In this document: positions 46,144 to 55,759 of the stretch, piece by piece
Position numbering within the stretch: position 1 is the first letter of the stretch
Layout: each line of letters opens with the position of its first letter
From: Segetibacter sp. 3557_3
GTDB lineage: Bacteria > Bacteroidota > Bacteroidia > Chitinophagales > Chitinophagaceae
DNA: 64,000 nt
Direction: 5' to 3'
Assembly (NCBI RefSeq): GCF_004354985.1
Contig: NZ_SMSK01000018.1
Location: forward strand, 1 to 64,000
Notes under the pieces: model-generated
The model's database searches: none
Told to the model about the DNA's origin: nothing
What the model saw: the letters and a program-made list of their open reading frames with translations, nothing else
Translations under genes and position numbers: made by a program

Positions 46144-47223
46144 TCAGGCTGGTTCAAGGCTGCGGATGTTGGCCGCCGGTGAAGCCAATCGTTTCTTCAA
46201 TGCCTTTGCTTCTTCCTTTTGCAAGTCGCTTGAATATAGATATCCTGTAAGGTAGCCTTTAATGTAGCTAAACCTGGTGGCGTCAAGTAAGTAAAAGCCA
46301 TAAACGTAAGTCGGGAAATCGTACTTTTTAGATCTAAATCGAAGCCAACAGCTCGTGTACGAGATATATGACCGCATGCCTGCTGCTAAAGGTAATAGCA
46401 GTAGAAAGTATATCAGGTCCAGCTTTCCCGCGATTGAAAGCACAAGAAAAGTTGTAAAAAGGGTGAAAAACAGATACCGTAGAATTAGTTCGATGCTATT
46501 TTTTAAAAAATTACGCGAATTCACCCTGGCCTCTCCGTCTCCAAGCCCATACCGCTGAGCCTCTTTAATGTAGCCAATGCCTTTCTGATGCCTTCCCCAA
46601 TAAACAAAAGGCTCATCCACGATTTGTATCCGGTAGCCATGTGCCTTTAGCTCTTTACCAAAAACAAGGTCGTCGGCGGCAAGCGTCAGCCATTCGCAGT
46701 AACCCCCGATAGCAGTAAATACTTCACGTTTGTAAGCAATAGATCGTGACGAAGGAATAAACCATGGTGCGTTGACGTCTATGCTATAACCATTCGACAT
46801 AATGTAAGCAGCCTTGGCTGCCTTCGTACTGATATCAGATTCGATTACAGTAAATGATCCTCCAACTACATCTACATCGGGATCCCGGAAAGGTGTGATT
46901 AAAGACCGGAGCCAATCTTTGTGAAACCTACATCCAAAGTCGGTGCTTGCAATTAGATCGTAACTGGCTGCCCGGATAGCCAGGTTTCTTCCTTCCGCTA
47001 CATTGCACTTTGGCTTCAAGATAATGTGAATGGGAATAAGTGAGCTTCTCTTCCACTCTTCAAGGATCTCAAAGGTTCCGTCGGTACTACCAGCATCGGT
47101 GATAATAATCTCTGCTGGCTGAAGTGTTTGCGAATTCAGGTCAGCAATAGTTTGCTTGAGCCTTTTTGATTCGTTGAAGACAGTAGAGACTAAAGTAAAC
47201 TGGAAATGTCCAATATTCAACAT
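46144..47223 (-). CDS. GT2 glycosyltransferase with membrane helices, exosortase-linked
   Basis: A 359-residue protein. GT2 domain in residues 1-225: FTLVSTVFNESKRLKQTI, IIITDAGSTDGT, CNVAEGRNLAIRAASYDLIASTDFGCRFHKDW (TDxG in the metal position) and LAADDLVFGKELKAHGYRI. Two or three hydrophobic segments follow (YLFFTLFTTFLVLSIAG, IYFLLLLPLAAGM) and a basic tail. It lies 141 nt upstream of the sorting-signal gene, so the three genes form a natural unit; I recall GTs being associated with Bacteroidota exosortases of this kind. Confidence 0.88.
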   Translation of the reverse strand: MLNIGHFQFTLVSTVFNESKRLKQTIADLNSQTLQPAEIIITDAGSTDGTFEILEEWKRSSLIPIHIILKPKCNVAEGRNLAIRAASYDLIASTDFGCRFHKDWLRSLITPFRDPDVDVVGGSFTVIESDISTKAAKAAYIMSNGYSIDVNAPWFIPSSRSIAYKREVFTAIGGYCEWLTLAADDLVFGKELKAHGYRIQIVDEPFVYWGRHQKGIGYIKEAQRYGLGDGEARVNSRNFLKNSIELILRYLFFTLFTTFLVLSIAGKLDLIYFLLLLPLAAGMRSYISYTSCWLRFRSKKYDFPTYVYGFYLLDATRFSYIKGYLTGYLYSSDLQKEEAKALKKRLASPAANIRSLEPA

Positions 47224-47898
47224 ACTTGTTGTTTAAAAAAGACTTAAGTGATTCCGAACAATCTCAACTACCATTGGCTTGTTCGAAAGCACAGGAATTG
47301 GCATGCTAAACATAGACAACGTGCATTATTAAGCTATCATTTGGAATTTCAATGCATCAGCTTGACGAAACAAAAATGTGCTTACCGTATCTCATACTAA
47401 ATCTCAGCTGGCTTTCATTCCAAAATACATAAGTATAGCATCCCCGTATATTAATTGCGTCTTCTCTTAGACCTGTTTCATAAACCTACACTAAAGAAGT
47501 AACAAATAAAACTTGAGAGAAGATTAGAGCAAGGCGACATCTTTGAGTTCAGAGAAGATTAATAAATAAAATTTTTGTTACGTACAAGGGGTTATTACAT
47601 ATTAGAAGATGGTTAAACCATAATCAATCAATTCCATTTTCATTTGATCATTCTAATGAACAAGTGAGGCCTAGTTTGATAGTTATCTTACATCTGGCAT
47701 CACCAGGGTCTTGTGAATATTCGAAGGTATTGAACTGTGTATCTTCTAGCTCCTCGACAACTTGCGAAGGTACTCACATCTTGTATCATCATAGAGGAAA
47801 GCACACATTGATCGTTATAATTTGATGACTTTTAAATCGTTAATGCTGATTGAATTACTGGCCAACAATATAAAGTTATTGAAGTACATAAACACTTT
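47224..47898. other. 675-bp AT-rich gene-free gap
   Basis: The largest internal gap of the cluster. No supported gene on either strand, no long repeat and no clear hairpin. Its AT content is clearly higher than in the first 30 kb. It probably contains the promoter for the exosortase unit (46144 and onwards, minus strand) and marks a junction between sub-operons. Confidence 0.45.
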
Positions 47899-49047
47899 TC
47901 AGGCACACTTGCTTATTCCATCAACAGCCTTCTTAATATCAAGAAGTATCTTGCTTTTGTTGAAAGTTGTTCTTACTTCAGATTGAATCTTTAAAGAACA
48001 TGCTTCCCGAAGTTTATGGTTGTTTTTTAATTCAAAGATGGCATCCACGATCTCACTTATGCTTAGGTAGCTTGCTTCCAGTCCTCCACCATTCTTTACA
48101 ATTTCATTGGTACGTCCTGACCCTTTGAAACAAACGACGGGAATACCGAGCGCGCCCATTTCAAGAACCACCAGCGGGTTTGGGTCTTCTCTGGAAAGAA
48201 GGAGCTGAAGTTGAAATTGTGAATAAATTGGAAGAGGGTTCCGCGTAGGGGGAACGAACTCAAGAATATCCGACAATTCTGCCTTCTGATAATCGAAATT
48301 GTAGGAAATGTTTTCTGAATCGTCGGTGTTATACCCGACGCAATAAAACTTTATGTCGAAGCTGCCTGCTCTTTTTTTTGTCTCTTGCGCTACTTGCAGC
48401 AATAAATCCGTCCCTTTCCTCCATCCAGGATAGCCTGAACAACCAACTTTAAATACTGACGGTTCTTGTCGATGTGTAGGTTTCCATTCTTCAATCATGC
48501 CGAACTCTGGAATTAGGCTAATCTTATTTGCCGGAATCTGGTAGTCCCTAACAAGTGTTGCTTTCGACTCTTCACAAACAGCGATGAAGCTGTCTACAAA
48601 CTTGATACCTTGAGTAAACTTTAAACCACAATGATGTTTAAGAATAAACGCCATTTCATGGATGTGCATTACTACAGGTGAATCAACTGGCTGCAGAGAG
48701 GAAAGAAGGTAACCGCTAACTCCGGTATTACAGTAAATCACGTCAGCTTTTAACGATTTTAATCGCCAAGCTATCTGCAACCGCCATAGACTTCTCAAGC
48801 AGAGATTCCAAAGAAACTTCAGTGGAAAGCGGACTAGCTTCTTTCTATATTTATTAAAATTCAGGGTGTACAGGTAAATCTTGCCCAGCTTTTTGTACTC
48901 TGGTTCTAGAATTCCACCTGCCTCCACAAAGAAGAAACATTCCCATCCCTGCGCTTTAAAAAATTTGGCGATCTCAAGTAATAATAAAGGCGCACCGGTT
49001 CTTCCAAAATCGTTACCAATAAATAATATTTGTTTTTTGAGCTTCAT
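47899..49047 (-). CDS. GT4 glycosyltransferase
   Basis: A 382-residue GT-B enzyme starting MKLKKQILFIGNDFGRTGAP (ATG at 49047; a further in-frame start at 49077 is less likely). Acceptor domain: DVIYCNTGVSGYLLSSL, VVMHIHEMAFILKHHCG. Donor domain: FKVGCSGYPGWRKGTDLLLQVA and LLSREDPNPLVVLEMGALGIPVVCF with the conserved acidic pair. Flanked by gaps on both sides (675 nt downstream, 214 nt upstream), so possibly a single-gene unit. Confidence 0.9.
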   Translation of the reverse strand: MKLKKQILFIGNDFGRTGAPLLLLEIAKFFKAQGWECFFFVEAGGILEPEYKKLGKIYLYTLNFNKYRKKLVRFPLKFLWNLCLRSLWRLQIAWRLKSLKADVIYCNTGVSGYLLSSLQPVDSPVVMHIHEMAFILKHHCGLKFTQGIKFVDSFIAVCEESKATLVRDYQIPANKISLIPEFGMIEEWKPTHRQEPSVFKVGCSGYPGWRKGTDLLLQVAQETKKRAGSFDIKFYCVGYNTDDSENISYNFDYQKAELSDILEFVPPTRNPLPIYSQFQLQLLLSREDPNPLVVLEMGALGIPVVCFKGSGRTNEIVKNGGGLEASYLSISEIVDAIFELKNNHKLREACSLKIQSEVRTTFNKSKILLDIKKAVDGISKCA

Positions 49048-49261
49048 TAAGTTAAAGTAGGGTGTCAAATACGTCAATTACAAAATACCGAGTGGAAGTA
49101 ATCTAAAGAAAGAGATTGTCAAAGTAATTTCACGAATGTTAGATAAACATTTCGAAATTGGTTCAGAAAATCTCAATTTTATAAAGTTAGTTTACACCTC
49201 ATCGACTCGCATCTGATTTGATTAGGGAGTGGAATTCACGGCAATTTTCAGTCAAGCCCTT

Positions 49262-50230
49262 TTACCAGTAACATCCACCTTCTATTTGCTGAAAATTCTG
49301 GGGAATCTCTTCAGCCAACGGATTAACCCAGTACTCATTGAAGAAAGACTTCTCGGGGTGATGATTTTCCCACCTCTTCCCCTTAATCCCAAAAAGTATC
49401 TGAGTTGTGCCTCCAATATTAATAGCCTTTTTCCCCATTCTTTTGATAAAAGCGGCTAAAGGAAAGCCATATGCACCACAACCTAAAATTGCAATGTCAA
49501 AATCTTTTTTCAAAATCTGTTCTTCCATGTACTGCAAAGCATCGAACCAGTCAGAAAATGGCGTTTCGTTTTGAGCGATAGATTGAACAGCTTTAACTGT
49601 CAACAATTCAAAAGCGGGCAGGATTCTTTTATCAGGGAAAAGCATTTCCCTTTTAAGAAACTGTTGTCGAATACTTTTTTCATAAGGATGAACAATAAGC
49701 ACCTTTTTTTCTTCCAACACACTACTCCAAGGATCTTTATAGTTCCATGGCGCAAAAGCACCTAGTTTTACTTTGTTGGCATTTGGCATAAATGGAAGGA
49801 AATGCTCCTCTCCTTTTAACCAAGATCCTAAAACGTCAAGCTCCGCCATGTCCTCAATCATTTTCTCACAAAAACGATGAAGATTTTCCGAAGTTGGATT
49901 AATGAATCCGGCATTGTTGCCCATGTATTTTGATATTCCTTTGTCCCACCAAAACGGAAACATGTCGCCTTTGATATAATCGTATGATTTCTTAAGAAAG
50001 CCACCTTTATCTGTGATAGCATGATAATGTAACAAGCAGTTTAATTCAACGTTGCCGAATCGAGCAATCATACATGGATTATCTCCAGCTAACTTCTCCT
50101 TTATTAAATTGTAAGCATCTCGATCACTTAGTTCAACAAGACTTTCACTATATCCAACTTTCTCTGTAGTTGAGAGTTTGGCATTAATTCGGTTTAATGA
50201 CTTTAGTATTAGAATTGAAATCTTATCCAT
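49262..50230 (-). CDS. Putative GT-D-fold (DUF1792-like) glycosyltransferase
   Basis: A 322-residue soluble protein not assignable to GT2 or GT4. MIARFGNVELNCLL near residue 55 resembles the R-F-G-x-x-E block of the GT-D-type enzymes described for streptococcal adhesin glycosylation. KKVLIVHPYEKSIRQQF and FDIAILGCGAYGFPLAAFIKRMGKKAINIGGTTQ resemble their C-terminal half. The assignment rests on these motifs and on context; it could be an unrelated conserved protein of glycan clusters. It lies in an AT-rich stretch with 282 nt to the next upstream gene. Confidence 0.6.
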   Translation of the reverse strand: MDKISILILKSLNRINAKLSTTEKVGYSESLVELSDRDAYNLIKEKLAGDNPCMIARFGNVELNCLLHYHAITDKGGFLKKSYDYIKGDMFPFWWDKGISKYMGNNAGFINPTSENLHRFCEKMIEDMAELDVLGSWLKGEEHFLPFMPNANKVKLGAFAPWNYKDPWSSVLEEKKVLIVHPYEKSIRQQFLKREMLFPDKRILPAFELLTVKAVQSIAQNETPFSDWFDALQYMEEQILKKDFDIAILGCGAYGFPLAAFIKRMGKKAINIGGTTQILFGIKGKRWENHHPEKSFFNEYWVNPLAEEIPQNFQQIEGGCYW

Positions 50231-50512
50231 TGTAAACTGTAATGAAAGTATGTGAGATCTATGATTTATTTTTTCTTACACCTTTTATAAAAAATTGGCT
50301 ATGCCGTTTAATCCAGCGTTTACCCCGAACACATACAGTAAGTCATTTCTGCTCTTGCCTAAAATCAAACATATTCGACGAGTTGAATTCAAAATCGACA
50401 TTATACTTCGTTTATTATTCAAGAGAGTACGAAATCTTTTGAATAATCAAAACAAGCATCTTTTCCCTTTTGCTTGATAGCCAAAGCTATTTAGTGCGTG
50501 TAACAGGTTTTG

Positions 50513-51412
50513 TTAGAGTAGCATTCTCTCTATTTCATCTACTAAGGTCTTAGACTCGGGATATCTTAATTTCCTCGCCCAGATGCCATCAGTGTTTTTA
50601 ATTTCAGGGAAATGTCGCTTGGTAAGCCAGTTAGGACTCCAGTTTACTGCATTGTTCCAATCAATAAACCTGTAATTATTGAAATTGATTTTAAGATCCG
50701 GCTGGTTTGCAAGAAAAGTTTGGATAATGGTCTCTTGTGGACAAGGGTGCATATTTGGATTCGCTATGATATACCTGTGATAAAATTGGATCAGGTCGGA
50801 TATTAATGAATCTTCATTGACTAGTTTTAAAGCAGCGGTTTTGTTTAAAAAGAAATAGTTTGAACCATGATAATACTCATAGGTGCCGTTTAAAAAAGGG
50901 TTTCTTGCCACGGGTATTTTTCTACGCACATTTCTAAAAACGGGTTGTGCTTTTCTATTCAAAAAGGGGAGCCTAAACCAGAGTTGCTTTTCCATGTCTC
51001 GCAAAAGCCATTTGTCAAGTTCACCAAAATTGCCATCCTTGACCCGATGCATATCTATATACGCGTCGTCGACAGCATTATTGAAGAAAGTTTCAATTTC
51101 TTGTTTGCTTTTTATCGGAAAGCAGTTAGGGGTCAGGGTAATAAACCAATCAGGTGGTGCACTACTCTTGATCATTTGCCTTAAGCCTTCAATTGTCGCT
51201 AAAACATTATTAACATGTGACCAATACGTTTTGTAGTGTGGCTTGACAATTTCGATCTGCTGTTGTGAAATAAATTCCGCTGATAATGAAGACTGATTGA
51301 AGTCGTGATGAACGTATGTAATGGCATTAGAAAAACCACTTAAAAATGTCAGTAATTTAGTGTAAATCTCATCTGGTTCATTACAAGATAAAATTAAGAA
51401 ACCTAATCTCAT
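50513..51412 (-). CDS. GT14 core-2/I-branching-type glycosyltransferase
   Basis: A 299-residue protein with the GT14 pattern: LGFLILSCNEPDEIYTKLLTFL, TYVHHDFNQ, TYWSHVNNVLATIEGLRQM (equivalent of the family's W.G...V.A...L), WFITLTPNCFPIKSKQEIETFF, YYHGSNYFFLNKTAALKLV (S.w..Lsr block) and HPCPQETIIQTFLAN. Bacterial members likely add a beta-linked branching sugar (GlcNAc or xylose in characterised relatives). Unlike eukaryotic enzymes there is no membrane anchor. Isolated by 206 and 282 nt gaps. Confidence 0.85.
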   Translation of the reverse strand: MRLGFLILSCNEPDEIYTKLLTFLSGFSNAITYVHHDFNQSSLSAEFISQQQIEIVKPHYKTYWSHVNNVLATIEGLRQMIKSSAPPDWFITLTPNCFPIKSKQEIETFFNNAVDDAYIDMHRVKDGNFGELDKWLLRDMEKQLWFRLPFLNRKAQPVFRNVRRKIPVARNPFLNGTYEYYHGSNYFFLNKTAALKLVNEDSLISDLIQFYHRYIIANPNMHPCPQETIIQTFLANQPDLKINFNNYRFIDWNNAVNWSPNWLTKRHFPEIKNTDGIWARKLRYPESKTLVDEIERMLL

Positions 51413-51618
51413 GGTATCTATTTAAAGCGGAAATACAAGTAAGTTCAGAAAAGATTTCGCAAATTCAATCAATTTGCTAGCATCAAAGTGGCAAATAAAT
51501 TACCGTCACGGGACATGACTTAAGGACTGTTATAATAATTGATTAGCTTAGCTCATTTCTAGAGTTCAGTATATAGGATCGCTAGTTTGTAACTAATCGA
51601 CCTCTAACTTGCGAACTT

Positions 51619-52593
51619 TCAAGTTAACTGTCGAACGTAATTTTCGAATACTTCTGGGTGCCGGTGGAGTACCCCGTGCATTTTCTGCCATGAAGTTCCA
51701 GTTTGAAGCTGACCATATTTTCGTTTCACCTCGTATACATATCTAAAGAACCAGTCTGTTCTTGTTAACTTTACTTCAGGTCTGACCCCAAATTTCTTAA
51801 CAAAGTGAAACCGTGAAGCAGCCAGGCTAGCCTTAAACATTAATCTACTTGACCAAGCTGACTTGAAGTCAATTCCTTTTTCGATAATGTCTCTCGCTTT
51901 TAAGCCATCAATCCATTTGCCTTCATCAGAAACGTGCATGTCCGTTATTTGATTCTGGTGTTGCCGGTATATCACACAGCTATCATTTTCGTGGTGATAA
52001 TTTTTTGCGAGTTTAGCAATTCGGAACCAAAATTCGTAATCTTCATGAGGCATTAAGTCTTCACGCCATGGCCCTGCCTCAACTATCAAATCTTTTCTGA
52101 AGAGCACTGATTGGGTGATATTGCACCAGCCGCCTAAAACGTGGTCCGCTAAACGGCCATTTGGCATTGCGGAATATTGCATAATTACATCTACTTGTTT
52201 CCACTTGCCTGCATCATAAATTGCTTTCACCCATGGGCCGTACACGAAATCTGCGTTCTTCGAAATCAACAAATTACTTTGAACCTGCAACTTGTTAGAA
52301 GTCATGAGATCATCTGAGTCGAAAAATTGAATTAAATCTCCACTTGCCAGCCTCAACCCTGTGTTACGTGCTGCACCCGGTCCTACTCCTTCAGATTTAG
52401 TGAAAATCACTGAAGAATGATAAGTTTGTATTAGCTCAGTTAAATTATCGGATGATCCGTCGTCAACAACGATTATTTCATAGGGTTGCAAACTTTGGTG
52501 ACGGATATTTTCTAAGGTTAGGTGTAATAATTTTGCCCTGTTCTTAACCGGAATAATCACTGATATTTTCAAAGTAAAAGTTAAAGGTGACAA
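51619..52593 (-). CDS. GT2 glycosyltransferase
   Basis: A 324-residue protein: ISVIIPVKNRAKLLHLTL, IIVVDDGSSDNLTEL, GPGAARNTGLRLASGDLIQFFDSDDLMTSN with the DSDD metal site, MPHEDYEFWFRIAKLAKNY as acceptor-side motif, and a C-terminal helical region (FGVRPEVKLTRTDWFF). The first 8 residues could be shorter if an internal start is used, but none is clearly better. AT-rich codon use like its neighbours. Confidence 0.9.
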   Translation of the reverse strand: MSPLTFTLKISVIIPVKNRAKLLHLTLENIRHQSLQPYEIIVVDDGSSDNLTELIQTYHSSVIFTKSEGVGPGAARNTGLRLASGDLIQFFDSDDLMTSNKLQVQSNLLISKNADFVYGPWVKAIYDAGKWKQVDVIMQYSAMPNGRLADHVLGGWCNITQSVLFRKDLIVEAGPWREDLMPHEDYEFWFRIAKLAKNYHHENDSCVIYRQHQNQITDMHVSDEGKWIDGLKARDIIEKGIDFKSAWSSRLMFKASLAASRFHFVKKFGVRPEVKLTRTDWFFRYVYEVKRKYGQLQTGTSWQKMHGVLHRHPEVFENYVRQLT

Positions 52594-52941
52594 TAATGAT
52601 TTAGACTCGCCTGTTTCGATTGTTTACTAGAGCAGGCAAACTTGCACGATTCTAGATGATTGTGTCTTTATTCACAGGCTTGTAAAACTGCAGCAACCCT
52701 GAAACATCCAAATATGTTTTGCAAAATGATGTTCTTGTTAAAATGCAGTTAGCAGAGCCTAGTCATTTAAGTTTATCCGCTTTTGCTCGCAGTGTTTCGA
52801 GGTTTGATATCGCCACTTTAGAAATTGGATATTCAAAGTTCTTGCGAATAATGCTTTGTAATCAGTTTCAAATGACTCAATGATTTTCGTAGATGATAAA
52901 GGTTTTTGTATGCCGAAGTTAAGATGCTCCTTTATGGCAAG
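52594..52941 (-). other. 348-bp gap with an orphan reading frame remnant
   Basis: No complete gene. On the minus strand an open stretch ending with a stop at 52759-52761 reads ...KEHLNFGIQKPLSSTKIIES...NIQFLKWRYQTSKHCEQKR and has no start codon; upstream it abuts the stop codon of the GT4 gene at 52942. It could be the tail of a decayed gene or an extension of the GT4 in another frame. The left half of the gap shows nothing. Confidence 0.35.
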
Positions 52942-54081
52942 TTACCATAAGTGTTCCCGCTCAATTTTGTTCATAAAAGTTTGATGAGGATTGAAATCTA
53001 TTGTTTCAAGGATTTTTCTATTTGCTTTTTTCCCCATCTCTGCCCAACTGCTCTTTTGTTGCCAGGCGTTTTCGAGGGTCTTTCCAAATGGAGCAACAAA
53101 AAAGGAGGAAGCCAGGTAGCCATTTTCAAGGTCGTCTATCAACTCTCCATTTCCTGCCACATCTGAAGCTATTCCGATTCTTCCACACATCATTGCTTCT
53201 ATCAAAGCAAGTGGCTTTCCTTCAGCAATCGACGGTAATAGCAACGCATGATTTTCCTTCCAAACAGCTTCAATTCCGGGAACATGTCCGTGAAACGTGA
53301 CTTTACTATCCAGAGAATAGAAGCTGCAAAGATCTCTTAGGTAGTTTTCGTCGGGACCTGAGCCATAAAGATTTAAATGCCAGCTTCTTTCGCGCCACTT
53401 TTCCTGTTTGAAGATCTCCAGCAAAATGTCCTGGCCTTTGAAATTTGCCTCCAGTCGCGCTACTGACGCGAATTTAATTGGCTGTTCTTCCGCCGGATAG
53501 TCCAGGTACTTTAACTTGCTAATTTCAGGATGGTTACTGATTACTTCAGCATTAGGTAAGCGAACAGCTAACTGCTTTTCAGCAATCTCTTTATTTCTTT
53601 CAGATACGAAAGAAATCTTCTTTGCTTTCTTAAACAAGCTTCTCGCCTTTACAATATCGGCGTAGCTTAGAACCTCGTGGTCGGTATTGAAATGCGATAT
53701 CAGGTAAAAAGGAAAGTTGCTGTGATGCAGTAAGTCGTTAATTGCGGGATGAAAAGGAGCACTATAAGTATGCACCTGGTTTACAACGATGCAGTCAGGC
53801 TTAAACTTCACAACTTCATCAAGGTTATAAGGCATCAACTTCCCCTTTACGTAACGTACGACAGCCGCCATTTTATTGCCCTTAACAAACGAATTCGGCA
53901 TCTCTACGAACGTAGCATTTTGCTGCAGTTTCGCCAATGCAGGATGCAGACCATCCGTTTGAGCATAAACGACAACCTGGATCTCATGTCCGCGACTCAC
54001 TGCATTTTCCGCCATCTTAACCCAAAGCACTTCACTTCCGCCGTACGTTTGTTGCAGCGTGGCAATAAATGTTATTCTCAT
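52942..54081 (-). CDS. GT4 glycosyltransferase
   Basis: A 379-residue GT-B enzyme: ITFIATLQQTYGGSEVLWVKMA (G-G-S/A-E acceptor loop), FYLISHFNTDHEVLS, ISFVSERNKEIAEKQL, FASVARLEANFKGQDILLEIF, LNLYGSGPDENYL and LLPSIAEGKPLALIEAMMCGRIGIA with the donor-binding Glu residues. Its start overlaps the upstream GT2 stop (ATGA, 54078-54081). Confidence 0.93.
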   Translation of the reverse strand: MRITFIATLQQTYGGSEVLWVKMAENAVSRGHEIQVVVYAQTDGLHPALAKLQQNATFVEMPNSFVKGNKMAAVVRYVKGKLMPYNLDEVVKFKPDCIVVNQVHTYSAPFHPAINDLLHHSNFPFYLISHFNTDHEVLSYADIVKARSLFKKAKKISFVSERNKEIAEKQLAVRLPNAEVISNHPEISKLKYLDYPAEEQPIKFASVARLEANFKGQDILLEIFKQEKWRERSWHLNLYGSGPDENYLRDLCSFYSLDSKVTFHGHVPGIEAVWKENHALLLPSIAEGKPLALIEAMMCGRIGIASDVAGNGELIDDLENGYLASSFFVAPFGKTLENAWQQKSSWAEMGKKANRKILETIDFNPHQTFMNKIEREHLW

Positions 54082-54902
54082 CGTTGCAAAAACCTTTGCT
54101 TTGTAAACGCCAACATGTTATAAATACTTTTTGCCAGAACTTGCTTCCTGTAAGACCATAGCAACATTTCAGTCCAGCCAAGCAGAAGACTACCGTAGAG
54201 TATTTGATTAATCGCTTCCTGGTGCCTGTGGCTATCAAAAAAAGCGTTAAATCTTGACTTCTGCAGGGCTTTTGAAAACAAGCTCACTTTTTTGGATAAA
54301 AAACGAGTATCGACTACCCTCCCACTTAAGCCATTGTCATCAAAGATTGCTATCGGCAATGGTACGTAACGTATCTCAATGCTTTTATTTGAAAGTAAAT
54401 TTATATTAAAAGCATAGTCCGCTGCAATTGGAAAACGCAAATCGAATTGACTAGTGCGAAATAACGCATCGCGATAGAAGATCGCTTGCTGGCAAACATT
54501 GGTGGTAAGGAATTTCTGCATTGAAAACCTTCCGTCGTATAATTTACCGCTTGCCTTAATGCGTACACTTCCATAAATTACTTGTGCCGTAGTTGACTCA
54601 AAATCAGGTTGTAACCGCTTGAGACATCCTTCTGTTAATTCGTCGTCACTTCCCAAGAAATATATCCATTTTCCTTTAGCTATTTTTAATCCTTTATTTA
54701 AAGCATCGTAAACGCCTCTATCTGGCTCGCTAACCCACTTAACGGCTGAATACCGTTTTACAATGTCAATGGTACCGTCTGACGAACCGCCATCTATTAT
54801 AATGTGTTCAACTTCGAAAACATCCTGGTCAATCACGCTTTGAATGGCATTAGCTACGCAATGGGCGCTGTTGTAAGTTGCTGTAATAACAGTAATTAGC
54901 AT
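54078..54902 (-). CDS. GT2 glycosyltransferase (WcaA/colanic-like)
   Basis: A 274-residue protein of the PGL/WcaE-like GT2 branch: ITVITATYNSAHCVANAI, HIIIDGGSSDGTIDIV (the I-D-G-x-S-x-D-G-T form is typical), SEPDRGVYDALNKGL and WIYFLGSDDELTEG. NVCQQAIFYRDALF and FPIAADYAFNINLL follow as in family members. Part of a chain of overlapping genes (54902 upstream by 1 nt, 54081 downstream by 4 nt). Confidence 0.93.
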   Translation of the reverse strand: MLITVITATYNSAHCVANAIQSVIDQDVFEVEHIIIDGGSSDGTIDIVKRYSAVKWVSEPDRGVYDALNKGLKIAKGKWIYFLGSDDELTEGCLKRLQPDFESTTAQVIYGSVRIKASGKLYDGRFSMQKFLTTNVCQQAIFYRDALFRTSQFDLRFPIAADYAFNINLLSNKSIEIRYVPLPIAIFDDNGLSGRVVDTRFLSKKVSLFSKALQKSRFNAFFDSHRHQEAINQILYGSLLLGWTEMLLWSYRKQVLAKSIYNMLAFTKQRFLQR

Positions 54903-55759
54903 CAGTGTGTTTCTTTAGCTTTGTCAGAAGAATGCACGACCTGGTCTGTTGAAAGTTCGTAGCCAAATCCTTCTATAAACGGACGCCAGAACTCTAGATT
55001 ATAAGTCCACCATGCATGACATCCCATAGGCAATTGACCATTAGTTAACCCATAAAGGTATTCTGGCCTGGTTTCAAAGCTGAAGTGAAGGGCTTCATTT
55101 ACCGGAGCTATTTTAAAGTCTGGAAAATAATTTGGAAACTCAAAACAAAAGAACCCATCTTCATAACCATTGCTATACCGCTGCACCGTGTAGTTCTCCC
55201 CAAATTGGTTCATTAACCACCTGTACGGAAACTTAAAATAAGCCTTTAGTAAGTGTCTCCTCCCTTTGTAATACTCGTTAGGTTTCTTAAAAAAAAGTAC
55301 GGCGAGTTTGTCCTTGATCGTTTGTATGTTTCTAAGTGAAAAGCCTGAGTTTCCAACGCCAATTAACTTATTGCTGGTAATATTATTGAACCCTTCGAAC
55401 CAGGGGGCTCCGATGTAGTCATAATCTTTCTTGCACCATTCTTCCACTTCATCCCTGAACACAAAAGCATCAAGCTCGTAGGTTAACAGATACTGATAAT
55501 CGGCAAAGAGGTTATAGAAATACCGGCTTTTTTTAAGCTTGTTATAATAGATATAACTGGATTGCCATTTGGGATCTATCAGGATTGTTTTAAAATCAGG
55601 AACTTTATTACGGTATAACGTTAAATCTAATCCCTCGGGAGCTAAAACTTTAATGGGATATTTTCCCAGAATGCGAAAGCATTGCTGGAAAGATATCAAC
55701 TCGTATGCGTTGGGTTTAGCACTATGAACCGGGATAACGACAACACAGCCACTACTCAT
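54902..55759 (-). CDS. DUF5672-family protein, probable glycosyltransferase
   Basis: A 285-residue soluble protein: VVVIPVHSAKPNAYELISFQ, ILIDPKWQSSYIYYNKLKKS, YFYNLFADYQYLLTYELDAFVFRDEVEEWC and YDYIGAPWFEGF are the blocks that define DUF5672, with the YELDAFVF stretch in the place of a metal-binding DxD. Its function has not been demonstrated as far as I know; its regular presence among glycan genes suggests a GT-A-like enzyme. Overlaps the upstream GT8-like gene by 8 nt. Confidence 0.85.
   Translation of the reverse strand: MSSGCVVVIPVHSAKPNAYELISFQQCFRILGKYPIKVLAPEGLDLTLYRNKVPDFKTILIDPKWQSSYIYYNKLKKSRYFYNLFADYQYLLTYELDAFVFRDEVEEWCKKDYDYIGAPWFEGFNNITSNKLIGVGNSGFSLRNIQTIKDKLAVLFFKKPNEYYKGRRHLLKAYFKFPYRWLMNQFGENYTVQRYSNGYEDGFFCFEFPNYFPDFKIAPVNEALHFSFETRPEYLYGLTNGQLPMGCHAWWTYNLEFWRPFIEGFGYELSTDQVVHSSDKAKETH

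Noticed and set aside
50242-50477. Two plus-strand open frames of 60-66 codons
   Set aside because: AT-rich, no similarity or features, against the direction of the cluster. A 38-codon minus-strand frame there is equally unsupported.
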